NCBI RefSeq assembly: GCF_900108565.1
Contig: NZ_LT629971.1
Coordinates: 1,550,001 to 1,614,000 of the forward strand
From: Mycolicibacterium rutilum
Lineage (GTDB): Bacteria; Actinomycetota; Actinomycetes; Mycobacteriales; Mycobacteriaceae
Length of the DNA stretch: 64,000 nt
Direction: 5' to 3'
A model generated the notes under the pieces. The model saw only the letters and a list, made by a program, of their open reading frames with translations. It was not told where the DNA came from and did not search any database. Both the position numbers and the translations under genes were made by a program. The stretch's first letter is position 1. Every line of letters starts with the position of its first letter. Of the stretch, positions 53,757-62,178 are shown one piece after another.

Positions 53757-53837
53757 CAGGCTGCTCCTTCGCTCGTCTCCGCCTGGCCGGTCTAACCGGC
53801 GGCGAGTCGGTCCCATCATGCCAGGTGGGATGAGCCG

Positions 53838-54758
53838 CTAGCCCGTGACGGCCAGTCCAGCGGCCAGGGCCAGCGCCACGATCATCAACCCGGTTTCGAC
53901 ATACGACCGGGTCCGCGACACCACCGCGGTCGCCCGATGGGCACGCGCGGCAGGCACCCACATCGTGCGGTTTCGCCAGCCCAGCGTGATGAGGACGACG
54001 GTCATCACCACCTTCGCGAGCAGCAGCCGGCCGTATCCGGTGGTGTACAGGTCGGCCGGCACAGCCAACCGCTCGGCGGCGGCCACCACGCCGCCGATCA
54101 GCAGCACCACCACGCAGGCCAGCGACAGCTGCGAGAACCGCGGCAGCATCCGCGCCCACTGACCGCGGTGATCGACGGTGAGCACCAGCGCCGCCAACGC
54201 ACCACACCACAGCGCCGCCGCCAGCGTGTGCGCGGTGACCGCCAGCCCACCCAGCGAGCTCTCGGCGAAATGCCCGGACAGTTGGCGAGCGGCGACCCCC
54301 ACCGCCGCCGCGCCGGTCGCGACGACCGTGGTGGGGGCCGAGCGCGGCGCGACGGCCGCGGAGATGCAGACCACGACCGCCGCGCCTACCGCCAGCGCGC
54401 CCGCGCGGCCCGCGGCCGTACCGCTCGTGAAGTCGACAGCGGTGTGCACGCCGAGGCGGTCGACCCGGACCGCGGCGGCCTGCGCAGCGGCGATGAGCAG
54501 CCGGGCCAGTTCGGCCAGCACCCAGAGCGCGGCGGCCGCCGTCAGCGGGCCTCGCGCCCGCGCGGCGATCTCGTCGCGGTGCCGGTCCCCGTCGAGCATC
54601 GGCACCACCGCCAACCCCAGTGCGAGCACTGCGGCGACATCGGCGAGGACCCGCACCGCGGTGTCCGCGAGCGAGCCCTGCGGGTAGGCCAGCGCCCACG
54701 CCAGCACCGCGGCGGCGGCCACCAGCACGCCGACGGCCGCCGTGCCGCGCCGGTTCAC
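53838..54758 (-). CDS. copD: Copper resistance membrane protein CopD
   Basis: 306 residues with about eight membrane helices (VGVLVAAAAVLAWALAYPQG to YVETGLMIVALALAAGLAVTG). The conserved CopD elements are RQLSGHFAESSLGGLAVTAHTLAAALWCGALAAL and YGRLLLAKVVMT. His in GHF and AHT are candidate copper ligands. It works with CopC in copper uptake or handling. GTG 54758 overlaps the copC stop (GTGA). Confidence 0.88.
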   Translation of the reverse strand: MNRRGTAAVGVLVAAAAVLAWALAYPQGSLADTAVRVLADVAAVLALGLAVVPMLDGDRHRDEIAARARGPLTAAAALWVLAELARLLIAAAQAAAVRVDRLGVHTAVDFTSGTAAGRAGALAVGAAVVVCISAAVAPRSAPTTVVATGAAAVGVAARQLSGHFAESSLGGLAVTAHTLAAALWCGALAALVLTVDHRGQWARMLPRFSQLSLACVVVLLIGGVVAAAERLAVPADLYTTGYGRLLLAKVVMTVVLITLGWRNRTMWVPAARAHRATAVVSRTRSYVETGLMIVALALAAGLAVTG

Positions 54759-55267
54759 GTGCGCCGCCGCACCGCCCACACCGCCGCCGCCCCGACGACG
54801 ACCACGGCGGCGACGTAGAACGGCCACACCGGGATTCCCTCGTCCGGCGACGATTCCTGCGGGGCGGCCACCGACGGACCAGGCGTGCCCGAACCGGCCA
54901 CCGCCAGCCGGAACGTCCACGAGCCGTTGATCACGTGGCCGTCGGCCGACGTCGCGCGGTAGTTCACCGTGTAGGTGCCCGACGGTCCGAGCGGGCGCAC
55001 GTCGACCGCCAGCACGGCGCCGTCGACCCGCGGCTCACCGCTCTGCCACAGGTTGCCGTCCGGGCCGACGACCGTCATCGCGGCGAACTGCGGCTGCAGC
55101 GCCTCGCTGAACGTCGCCGACACCGTCGTCGGGCTCGCGGTCAATTCGGCGTTGTCCGCGGGGTCGGCGGCGATACGGGTGGCGTGCGCGGCGGCCGAGC
55201 CGGCGGCGGACACCGCGCCGAGCATCAGCACCAGCAATGAAACTAGCGTCACTGCAATCGATTTCAT
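54755..55267 (-). CDS. copC: Periplasmic-type copper-binding protein CopC
   Basis: 170 residues. A signal peptide ends at AGSAAA, so the mature protein starts with His28. The CopC fold has ADNAELTASPTTVSATFSEALQPQFAAMTV and YRATSADGHVINGSWTFRL; His28, Asp109 and His111 form the expected Cu(II) site. The methionine-rich Cu(I) site is absent. A C-terminal helix (YVAAVVVVGAAAVWAV) anchors it in the membrane. It is coupled to copD. Confidence 0.9.
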   Translation of the reverse strand: MKSIAVTLVSLLVLMLGAVSAAGSAAAHATRIAADPADNAELTASPTTVSATFSEALQPQFAAMTVVGPDGNLWQSGEPRVDGAVLAVDVRPLGPSGTYTVNYRATSADGHVINGSWTFRLAVAGSGTPGPSVAAPQESSPDEGIPVWPFYVAAVVVVGAAAVWAVRRRT

Positions 55268-55370
55268 GTCGTCCTCCGGGAGGTGAGCGCGGCGACGGTG
55301 ATCAGGGCGCGCGAAGTCGCCCCGGTGAGGGGTGTCATACGAAAGGGCTTTCTGGTGGTGGGGTGTGAGG

Positions 55371-55892
55371 TCAGCGCGCGAGGCGGACCGGCGGACCCCG
55401 ATGCGACACCGAGGCGGCGAGCAGTAGCGCCGAACGCAGCGGTTGCTCGGCGCGGGTGGCAGCCATGCGGACCGTCGTCTCCACCGGCACCCACACGATG
55501 CGCGCGGCGGCCCGGACCGTTCGGGACACCGCACGGCACAACCGCTCGCCCGCCGCGATGAGCAGCGCACCGGCCACGACGGCGACCGCATGCGCGGCGA
55601 GCATCAGCCCCGCGGGCGGTGTGGCGGCGTGGGCATGTCCCGACGCCCCGAGCAGGACGTGCCCGAGGACCTGTCCGGTCGCCAACAGCGCCACCAGGAC
55701 AGGGGTCTCGGCGGCGCGGCGGAGCGTGGTGGTCAACGCCCCGAGGGTGGCCGCGAGCACGGCCAGCTGTGCGAGAGCGGCGCCGGTCGGAACACCGGCG
55801 CCCCCGATGCCGTGGGCAGCGATCGCCAGCGTCGCCGTCAACAGTCCCGAAGCCGCGCCGCGGAGGCGGGCTGCGAAGCGAGACGCCGACAC
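55371..55892 (-). CDS. Polytopic membrane protein upstream of copC
   Basis: 173 residues, mostly hydrophobic with four probable transmembrane helices (SGLLTATLAIAAHGIGGAG, LAVLAATLGALTTTL, VLVALLATGQVLGHVLLG, GLMLAAHAVAVVAGALLIAAG). A His-containing loop, GASGHAHAA, sits between helices 3 and 4. A membrane protein of this form often precedes copC in actinobacteria, and the His loop suggests metal binding. No family name is certain. Confidence 0.78.
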   Translation of the reverse strand: MSASRFAARLRGAASGLLTATLAIAAHGIGGAGVPTGAALAQLAVLAATLGALTTTLRRAAETPVLVALLATGQVLGHVLLGASGHAHAATPPAGLMLAAHAVAVVAGALLIAAGERLCRAVSRTVRAAARIVWVPVETTVRMAATRAEQPLRSALLLAASVSHRGPPVRLAR

Positions 55893-55900
55893 CGGGCCGC

Positions 55901-56557
55901 TCAGCTCAGGCCGAGGCGGGCCAGCAGGTCGGCGTCGATGCCGTCGAGGTCACGCTCGATCGCGGCGTGCGCCGAGCGGCGGCGCGGCCCGGGCATGTGC
56001 TCGGCGGCCGCCACCGCGGCCGACAACTCGCCGAGACGCTCGGTCATCGCCGCGACGAACTGCTTGGTCTCGGCGTCCTTGGGCTTCTTCTCGGCCACCA
56101 GCCGAAGCGACTGCTCGGCACCGGCGATGCGCGCCGACAGCGCGGCGCCGTGCCCGTTGAACTGCCCGACCTGGCTCAGGGGCACGCCCAGCCGGTCGGC
56201 GCGACGTTGGTCGAGGTATCCGCGGGTGGTGATCGCGCCGCGGTAGGCGAGCGGCACCACGATCGGGGCGAGCAGCCGGATCACCGTGAGCATGCGGCGA
56301 ATTCGCCCGGGCGCGAACAGCTTTCCTTCACGCGCCGCTTTCAGCTGCGTCTGCGCCACCTTGAGCGCTGCCCGGTCGCTGTCGCGCTGGGCCCGCAGCT
56401 GAGCCTTGAGGGCGTTCGCCTCGGCGCGGTGCGCAGCCTTGATGCGACGGGCCTCGTTCTTGGCCGACAGCCGCGCCTCCAATTTGGCCTTCGCCTTGAT
56501 CGCGCGGGCCTCGGCGCGACGGGTGGCGCGGGTCTTGCGTCGCTTGAACAAGCTCAT
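55901..56557 (-). CDS. Conserved coiled-coil protein (DUF6474, Rv3850 type)
   Basis: 218 residues. The first about 90 are a Lys/Arg/Ala/Glu-rich coiled coil (RRKTRATRRAEARAIKAKAKLEARL). A possible short membrane-associated segment follows (MLTVIRLLAPIVVPLAYRGAI), then a second helical region (VGQFNGHGAALSARIAGAEQSLRLVAEKK). It matches in length and character the mycobacterial Rv3850, which lies near espR. Function is unknown. ATG 56557 is used, the first Met at the conserved MSLFKRRK start. Confidence 0.8.
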   Translation of the reverse strand: MSLFKRRKTRATRRAEARAIKAKAKLEARLSAKNEARRIKAAHRAEANALKAQLRAQRDSDRAALKVAQTQLKAAREGKLFAPGRIRRMLTVIRLLAPIVVPLAYRGAITTRGYLDQRRADRLGVPLSQVGQFNGHGAALSARIAGAEQSLRLVAEKKPKDAETKQFVAAMTERLGELSAAVAAAEHMPGPRRRSAHAAIERDLDGIDADLLARLGLS

Positions 56558-56737
56558 CCCGGCTGCCGGCCTTTCTCTACAAACGCTGCTGTCTCGGCGG
56601 TACTGCAGCCCAACACTATCGTTCGGCGGCCACCGCCTGCGGCCGTGTCCCGGCCGGAGAAGTTTCGTTGGCAAGCACTCGGTCAACTGCGTTTGTGGGA
56701 GAATCGACCAATCGTTTGGGTTGCCGTGAGTGACGCG

Positions 56738-57577
56738 ATGAAGGGTGGCACCGCAGTGGCTTCGCGCGTGCGTATCGCCGCAGCGACCGCCCTGGTGGCC
56801 TCTGGCCTGTTGGCCGCCGGTGCGGGTGCCGCGCTCGCCTACGCCGAACCGCAGGGCGAAACCGACGGTGCGTCCCAGAACGACGACGAGCAGGACGAGC
56901 CGTCGTCGGGCACGACCAACACCCGCGAGCCCACCAAGACCCGCGAACCGACCAAGACCCGCGAACCCACCAAGGAGCCCACACCCACCGAGGAACCGCC
57001 CGCCGGGTGCGACGAGGACAACGACGACGACTGCGGGCCCGGCTTGCCGTGGTGGCCGTGGTTACCCGAGCTGGGCGCCATGCCGATCGCCGACGGCGGT
57101 GGCGGCGGTGCGGTGGAAGTCCCGGCGGGTGGACCCGCACCGCCTCCGACGATGCGAGTGCCGGCCCACGTCGGCGTCGAGCGCGCCCCAGTCGCCGCCG
57201 CACCCCCGGCTGCAGTTCCTGCCGTCGAGCCGCCGTCCGTCACGCTGCCGGTGATCGTCGCACCACCTGCCGGCCCCGCAGGCGACGCGCCCGCGGCGCC
57301 GTTGCCACCGCCGCCGCGCACCGCCGACGTCGCACCGCCCGCGCGTCCGCCCGCACCGCAGGCCGACGGGCTCAGCAACGTGACCGCGCCCGCGTCGTCG
57401 TACCGGATCGGCTACACCGACTATTTGCGGACAGCGGAAATTCCGCAGCTCGTCGCTTTGGCGGCGCCGGGGGTAGCGGGCATGCTGGTACTCACCGGCG
57501 CGGGCGGACTGGTCGGCTACCGGCAAGCCAAGGCGGGCCACACGGTCCATCCGGCCGCCGCGAGGTTCGTCAACTGA
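56738..57577 (+). CDS. Proline-rich exported protein with C-terminal anchor
   Basis: About 279 residues. A signal peptide (VRIAAATALVASGLLAAGAGAALAYA) precedes three tandem TREPTK hexapeptides (about residues 63-80), then a DEDNDDDCG acidic cluster, long Pro/Ala-rich stretches, and a final hydrophobic segment (LVALAAPGVAGMLVLTGAGGLVGYR). It is probably a cell-wall-spanning protein held in the membrane. GTG 56756 with AAGGGTGG upstream is an equally good start. No domain was recognised. Confidence 0.75.
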   Translation: MKGGTAVASRVRIAAATALVASGLLAAGAGAALAYAEPQGETDGASQNDDEQDEPSSGTTNTREPTKTREPTKTREPTKEPTPTEEPPAGCDEDNDDDCGPGLPWWPWLPELGAMPIADGGGGGAVEVPAGGPAPPPTMRVPAHVGVERAPVAAAPPAAVPAVEPPSVTLPVIVAPPAGPAGDAPAAPLPPPPRTADVAPPARPPAPQADGLSNVTAPASSYRIGYTDYLRTAEIPQLVALAAPGVAGMLVLTGAGGLVGYRQAKAGHTVHPAAARFVN

Positions 57578-57640
57578 GCACAAACAGGCTGCCCGAGACG
57601 CCGGGACAGCGCATAGTGGACAGGTCGAAAGGGGGCTCAC

Positions 57641-58132
57641 ATGCCAGCCAGCCGCAGCGTCACCCGCGCGGTCGGTGCCGTGCTCGATCTGGCACCGCGA
57701 CACGGGGAGGTATCGCTGACCCGGCTCGTCGAGGCCGTCAGCGAGGACCGGAACCGACCGATCGAACTCAAGATGGCCGATCTGCCGCCCGGAGTCTGCG
57801 GGCAGTGGCGCCAGTACTCCGACCGTGACGTGTTCGTCATCCAGAAGGGCCTGCCCGCCTGGGACCGGACGCTGGCCCACGAACTGGGGCATCTGGTGCT
57901 CGGTCACGAGGGCATGCCCGTCGTGCAGGCCGCGCTCGACAGCACCGAGTTCGCCAGCTCCGACCTGATCGGCTACATGCTCAACCAGCGCACCGGCTGC
58001 ATGGGACCGGCCGGTGAGGACGCCGAACAGGAGGCCGAGGACTTCGCGGCACTGCTGCTCTACCGGCTCGGCCGGTTGCCGTCGGACCGGTCGTCGATCG
58101 TCCAGGTCCGGCTCGGAGAGGCGTTTGGTTGA
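57641..58132 (+). CDS. ImmA/IrrE-family metallopeptidase
   Basis: 163 residues with the zinc motif HELGHLVLGH (His80, Glu81, His84) and a downstream EAEDFAALLLY where the third ligand Glu is usual. ImmA/IrrE peptidases cleave or inactivate repressors, often in phage and mobile elements, or act in stress signalling. It overlaps the next gene by TTGA. EspR, an XRE-type HTH protein, is nearby on the other strand, but a link is speculative. Confidence 0.87.
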   Translation: MPASRSVTRAVGAVLDLAPRHGEVSLTRLVEAVSEDRNRPIELKMADLPPGVCGQWRQYSDRDVFVIQKGLPAWDRTLAHELGHLVLGHEGMPVVQAALDSTEFASSDLIGYMLNQRTGCMGPAGEDAEQEAEDFAALLLYRLGRLPSDRSSIVQVRLGEAFG

Positions 58133-59286
58133 TCGTCTGGGTCATCGCCGGTCTGCTCGGACTGGCCACCGGATTGCGGATCGGGTGGGCCCTGGTGAAC
58201 AAGCAATCCCTGGTGAGCACGGCGATGATCGTCGCGCTGGGCAGCCTCGGGTTGGTCGCCGCGCTGAACTGGCAGCCGCTGACCCTGCTGCTCGACACCC
58301 TGCTGCGCTGGCCCAACATCTCGATGGGTCTCTCGCAGGTCGCGCTGGTCGCCTGTGCGGCCGGCAGCTGCGTCATGATCACCACGGTTTCGTCGGTTCG
58401 TAAACCGGCCACCATCCGCAGGATCGCGCTGGCCCAATACGCCGTTGCCGCCGTCATCGCGACGCTGAGTCTGGTCACCTTCTTCACCGCCGGCCAGCAA
58501 CCGGAGATGGCGCCGGAGGAGTATCTGCGCCGCACGCTGAACAACGGCGGCAACTCGTTGCCGTGGCTGCTGCCGCTGCTCTACGTGCTGCTGGCGCTCT
58601 CGCTGGTGTCGTGGGCCGGGCTGCGGTACTCCAACCGCAGCCGCCGCGGCCGGGCACTGTTCGTCTTCACCATCGGCATCGTGCTGATCGTCGCGGCGTC
58701 GGGGTTCTTCTTCCTGCGCGCGGTCGGCCGGTCCGGGCCGGTCGGGGTGGGCGCGGCCGCGACCCTGCTGGGCTGCGCGATGCTCGTCGTCGCCGCCGGA
58801 TCGCTGCTGCCCAGCATCGAGGACTGGTTCGGTGCGCGCCGGGAACTGCGGGTGATCCAGCCGATCCTCGACGAGCTGGGCCGACGGCAGCCCGACATCG
58901 GCATCGGGGTCCGGCCTCGCGGTCCGCTGGTGTTCCGGGTGGCCGAGCGGATGTCGCTGATCTCCGACGCCCTGTTCCTGGAGGCCACCGCCGCCGACCG
59001 CAAGAGCAGGCTGCGGGTCGACACCTCGGGCGCCGCGCCGGATGAGCTCGACGAGACCGAACTCGAATCGCCCGCGGTGCCGCCGCAAGAGCAGGCCAGC
59101 GCCATCGCGGAGTGGATCTACGCGGGGACGGACGCCGCGCCGAAGGACATACGGACGACCGACTTCCCGGGCCTGGGATGGCTCCGGCAGCCCAGCAGCT
59201 ATTCGGACCGCGAATGGATCCTGGAAATCGCCGAGCAATACCGCGAACTGACCCGCCGCGGTGCCGCGACGGGTCAGTCAAGCTAG
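58129..59286 (+). CDS. Polytopic membrane protein, MAB_1171c-type
   Basis: 385 residues starting at TTG 58129, coupled to the ImmA/IrrE gene. Seven membrane helices are visible in the first 240 residues (VIAGLLGLATGLRIGWALV; STAMIVALGSLGLVAALNW; LLPLLYVLLALSLVSWAGL; LFVFTIGIVLIVAASGFFFL and others). A cytoplasmic domain follows (LRVIQPILDELGRRQPDIGIGVRPRG). The pair ImmA/IrrE plus this type of protein recurs in mycobacteria and other actinobacteria. It is called a putative transporter, but no substrate is known. Confidence 0.8.
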   Translation: MIVWVIAGLLGLATGLRIGWALVNKQSLVSTAMIVALGSLGLVAALNWQPLTLLLDTLLRWPNISMGLSQVALVACAAGSCVMITTVSSVRKPATIRRIALAQYAVAAVIATLSLVTFFTAGQQPEMAPEEYLRRTLNNGGNSLPWLLPLLYVLLALSLVSWAGLRYSNRSRRGRALFVFTIGIVLIVAASGFFFLRAVGRSGPVGVGAAATLLGCAMLVVAAGSLLPSIEDWFGARRELRVIQPILDELGRRQPDIGIGVRPRGPLVFRVAERMSLISDALFLEATAADRKSRLRVDTSGAAPDELDETELESPAVPPQEQASAIAEWIYAGTDAAPKDIRTTDFPGLGWLRQPSSYSDREWILEIAEQYRELTRRGAATGQSS

Positions 59287-59337
59287 CCGGTGGTGCGACC
59301 CCGCTTCGCCGGGTTCGGCATTGGGGGCCGCGGCGGG

Positions 59338-59736
59338 CTAATCGTCGAGATGCTCGCGGCGACGCAGCTCATCGACCTTCTGTACGAGGTCCTGCTGCGC
59401 CTCGGCCGAGAGGCCGACCGTGCGTGCGGCAATACGCCGAACGCCTTCGTCCCGCATGCCCGCGAGCCAGGTCAGTTCCTTGTCCAGCTTCTCGTAGTAC
59501 TCGTCGTCGGTGAAGTACGCCGGCTTGATCCGGAAGAAGTTGGCAAGAGCGGCCATGGTCGCGGCCGACGGGTTGGTGCGGTTGCCTGAGCGCAGCTGCG
59601 ACAGGTACGGCGCCGACATCGTGACACCCTCGGCCTTGAGGGCAGCGATCACCTCAGCGGACGTATGGGGCCCGCGTCCCGGCGGGTAGACCGTGTCGAA
59701 CAGCCGGTTCAAGCGATCGGCGAACGTCGTGCTCAT
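59338..59736 (-). CDS. espR: Nucleoid-associated regulator EspR
   Basis: 132 residues, the exact length of M. tuberculosis EspR, with near-identical N-terminus MSTTFADRLNRLFDTVYPPG. The XRE-type HTH lies in EGVTMSAPYLSQLRSGNRTNPSAATMAALANFF. The C-terminal dimerisation helix is LSAEAQQDLVQKVDELRR. EspR binds many loci, including espACD, and supports ESX-1 function. Four ESX-1 genes lie in the same window 50 kb to the left. ATG 59736 is used, with GGAGG upstream. Confidence 0.97.
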   Translation of the reverse strand: MSTTFADRLNRLFDTVYPPGRGPHTSAEVIAALKAEGVTMSAPYLSQLRSGNRTNPSAATMAALANFFRIKPAYFTDDEYYEKLDKELTWLAGMRDEGVRRIAARTVGLSAEAQQDLVQKVDELRRREHLDD

Positions 59737-60170
59737 CAGTTTGACCTCCACATGCATAGACGAGCGGATTATTGGCGGCGTATTTGCTGATCATCGTAGC
59801 GAGTGATGGAGCAACAACCAAGTGCAAACCGCGTAAAACTTAACCCGCCATTTTGTTCTTCAACGTCTCAGGTAGCGGCGACGACGCGCCCGGGACGTCC
59901 CGGCGCTGCACATCGCGGTGCAGCTGGGCAAATAATAACGGCTGTGTCGAACCGGTTTTGCCGATGTGACAGACACCGCCGCCACAGTAATCCCGTCGCG
60001 CCCCCGCGGCAACGCTGATCTTGTGGGCGCTACCTGAATTCAATGTTTGCCAATTACCGGACGAGTCGTCGCGGAATTACGTAACTGAGGAATTCGCCAG
60101 GGCGGGACGAGGCGCGTGACCGCCGTCCGTGTGCAGCGTGCGCGCCGCGGGCGCCGGTTGCGGACAGGTG
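59737..60170. other. 434-bp gap upstream of espR
   Basis: No gene is supported. The left part is moderately AT-rich and must contain the espR promoter. A small hairpin, CTGCAC-N6-GTGCAG (about 59907-59924), and GGGACGTCCC (about 59890) are visible, but no regulator can be assigned. Confidence 0.5.
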
Positions 60171-60878
60171 TCAGGAATGTTGCGACGGGGACGGGTCCGA
60201 GGGGGTCGGCTCGACCGACTCCCGGAACCGGGCCCGGGCGGCGCGGGCGCGCAGGATGCCCACCACGACCGCGATCACGCCGACGGTCGCGGTGACCGCC
60301 ACGGCAACCCAGCGCAGGCCGAGCGCGCTGTCGAACAGCAGCCACAGGCCGAACTCCAGGAACAGGACGCTCGCCAGGCCGTGCAGGAACCCGGCGGGCA
60401 ACCTCTTGTGCATCAGCCGGCCCGCCGCGATGGCGACGCCGTCGGCCAGCACCATGCCGATCGTCGCGCCGACCCACACGCCGGCCCAGTGATGGTCACT
60501 GGCCAGCGCGACGGTCGCGAGCATGGTCTTGTCGCCGAGTTCGGCCAGCACGAACGATGAGACGATCGCGGGGACGACGAAGCGCGGCTCGGCGACCCGT
60601 ACGTCGGCGTCATCTTCGCCTTCGCGCCACGTCCACACCGCGAAGAGCAGGAAGGCGACGGCGGCGGCGAACGCGATGGGCCGCTCGGGCAGCGTCATGC
60701 CGAGGAAGTGCCCGATGGCCACCGACAGACCGTGCACGAGCATCGCCGCGATGCCGACGCCGGACAGCACCACCCACCACCGATGCCGCAGTGAATAGGT
60801 CATGGTGATCAGCTGCGACTTGTCGCCGAGTTCGGCGACGAAGACAACGGCGAGACTGACCAGGATCGCGGTGAGCAT
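60171..60878 (-). CDS. TMEM165/GDT1 (UPF0016) family cation transporter
   Basis: 235 residues with six to seven membrane helices and two copies of the signature ExGDK[S/T]: Glu16-Ser21 (ELGDKS) and Glu113-Thr118 (ELGDKT). The inverted-repeat topology is typical of GDT1 proteins, which move Mn2+ (or Ca2+) against H+. The leader RNA upstream resembles the Mn2+-sensing yybP-ykoY riboswitch, supporting manganese export. ATG 60878 is used. Confidence 0.92.
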   Translation of the reverse strand: MLTAILVSLAVVFVAELGDKSQLITMTYSLRHRWWVVLSGVGIAAMLVHGLSVAIGHFLGMTLPERPIAFAAAVAFLLFAVWTWREGEDDADVRVAEPRFVVPAIVSSFVLAELGDKTMLATVALASDHHWAGVWVGATIGMVLADGVAIAAGRLMHKRLPAGFLHGLASVLFLEFGLWLLFDSALGLRWVAVAVTATVGVIAVVVGILRARAARARFRESVEPTPSDPSPSQHS

Positions 60879-60916
60879 CCAATCGACCTTTCGACGCGTC
60901 GCCGACGGCGCGGTGC

Positions 60917-61051
60917 TCAGCGCCCGCCGGCTTCGGTCGAAGGTCTCGCCCACCGCCCGAACGAGCGGTCCGCCGGCCGGGCATGCGCATCCATCCGGTG
61001 CGCGGTGCCAGTATGTCGACACGACGATTGGGGGCTACTCCCCTTCGCTGA
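60917..61051 (-). ncRNA. yybP-ykoY-type Mn2+ riboswitch
   Basis: In the leader of the GDT1-type gene, GGGGAGTAGCCCC occurs just after the 5' arm TCAGCG (61051-61046), and GCGAGACCTTCG lies near the 3' end. The 3' arm CGCTGA (60922-60917) closes P1 with the 5' arm. GGGGAGUAG and the GAGACC loop are the conserved metal-binding elements of this class. A TATGGT -10 lies at 61065-61060. The remaining 38 bases lead to ATG 60878. Confidence 0.72.
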
Positions 61052-61156
61052 CTCCACCGACCATAGCGACGGTTCCTCGACTACGCCAGCGGGGCGGCGG
61101 GTTTCGGGTGCCCGAATACTGCGTTCAGGTCACCGAATCGAATGCTTCGAAAGCCC

Positions 61157-61693
61157 TTATGCGGCAAGGAGCATCGCGAGGATCGCGGTGTCGGGATGGC
61201 TGATCGGGTCGACGCCGACCCGGCTCACCATCGAGGTGACGGTGCCGTCGGCCTCGGCCTCCACCCAGGCGGCGCGGTGCTCGAGGCCCAGATGAGGCAG
61301 GCCGGGAAGCAGAACGCACCCCGACGCGGCGCCCGAGCATTCCGGCAGGCTCGGTGTGGTTTCCGAGGGCGGGTGCAGCATCAACAGGGCGGGCGGCTGG
61401 TGCTCAGCGAAATAGCCTGGCGGGACCGCGGATTCACCGACCACCGTGCCCTCGGCCAGCACCAGGCCGACGGTGTTCGGCTCCGGTTCGTCGGGCAGCT
61501 CCTCGCGGGCACCGAAAATGGTTGTGGTGGACAGCAGCCCGGGCAGCGACGCGACCCGGACGGCGACCATCAGAAGCTGCGCCCACTCCTTGGTGGAATC
61601 CGGCCAGCGGCCCGAGATCACGAAGCCCTTCAGCGCACCCCGTGAGTGGAACGGGGCGATCTCGACCGCCCGTCCGTCCGATTCCCGCTCCAT
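61157..61693 (-). CDS. Conserved hypothetical protein
   Basis: 178 residues, no signal peptide. The N-terminal half (ALKGFVISGRWPDSTKEWAQLLMVAVRVASLPGLLSTTTIFG) is alpha/beta. The middle (EPNTVGLVLAEGTVVGESAVPPGYFAEHQPPALLMLHPPSE) and the Cys/His-containing SGCVLLPGLPHLGLEHRAAWVEAEADG are strand-rich. No known motif was recognised. Between it and the riboswitch is a gap of about 100 bases. It may be cotranscribed with the downstream GDT1 gene or stand alone. Confidence 0.65.
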   Translation of the reverse strand: MERESDGRAVEIAPFHSRGALKGFVISGRWPDSTKEWAQLLMVAVRVASLPGLLSTTTIFGAREELPDEPEPNTVGLVLAEGTVVGESAVPPGYFAEHQPPALLMLHPPSETTPSLPECSGAASGCVLLPGLPHLGLEHRAAWVEAEADGTVTSMVSRVGVDPISHPDTAILAMLLAA

Positions 61694-61813
61694 ATCGCCT
61701 CCGTGCCATCGGTGTTGGGATACCGGCCGGAGCCGGCGACTGCCAGACACGCCTGTGGGTCGATTTGCTCAGGATGCGGCAGATCCCGGCTGGCACGCAA
61801 GTGGACGAGACTG

Positions 61814-62155
61814 CTAACGAGGAGATTTCGCGCGCGCGGTCCAGATGACGCGGTACGAGCCGTCCGCGGAAACCGGGCCGAACTCATGCGAGTCGGCTGA
61901 CCCCGCGGCGCGCGGATTGTCCGAGCGGGCTTCAAATATCGCACGCCGACCCGTCCCGTGCACTTCACCGACACGCTTGACGAGCCAGCGCGTCGACAGC
62001 CGCGGATCCGGGAACACCCGTAGCTGGCCGCGCCGAATGCTGCCGCCCCGCAGCGCCACTAGGCCGTCACCCGGGCCGAGCGCCGGGCGCATCGATTCGT
62101 CGACAACCCGGAACAGCCGCAGCGGCCAGGCTCGCGGGGTCTGGTTGCGGCGCAC
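61814..62155 (-). CDS. S26-family signal-peptidase-like protease (SodX-like)
   Basis: About 113 residues (GTG 62155; TTG 62161 is possible). Motif DESMRPALGPGDG carries the catalytic Ser, and WLVKRVGEV the general-base Lys about 39 residues later, as in S24/S26 peptidases. The divergent gene encodes nickel superoxide dismutase, whose leader must be removed to expose His1. In other actinobacteria such a peptidase (SodX) does this. No membrane anchor is seen. Confidence 0.85.
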   Translation of the reverse strand: MRRNQTPRAWPLRLFRVVDESMRPALGPGDGLVALRGGSIRRGQLRVFPDPRLSTRWLVKRVGEVHGTGRRAIFEARSDNPRAAGSADSHEFGPVSADGSYRVIWTARAKSPR

Positions 62156-62165
62156 ACCCAAAGGG

Positions 62166-62171
62166 TAAGTT
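62166..62171 (+). promoter_or_regulatory. Candidate -10 for a leaderless sodN transcript
   Basis: TAAGTT lies seven bases before ATG 62179. The intergenic space to the divergent peptidase gene is only 23 bases, so the promoters overlap. Confidence 0.5.
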
Positions 62172-62178
62172 AAGGCTC

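Noticed and set aside
55619..56737. Upstream extension of the proline-rich exported protein frame
   Set aside because: It overlaps two well-supported minus-strand genes, and the signal peptide begins at 56738-56756.
59840..60043. 67-codon minus-strand frame upstream of espR
   Set aside because: No ribosome site, an irregular composition and no recognisable motif.
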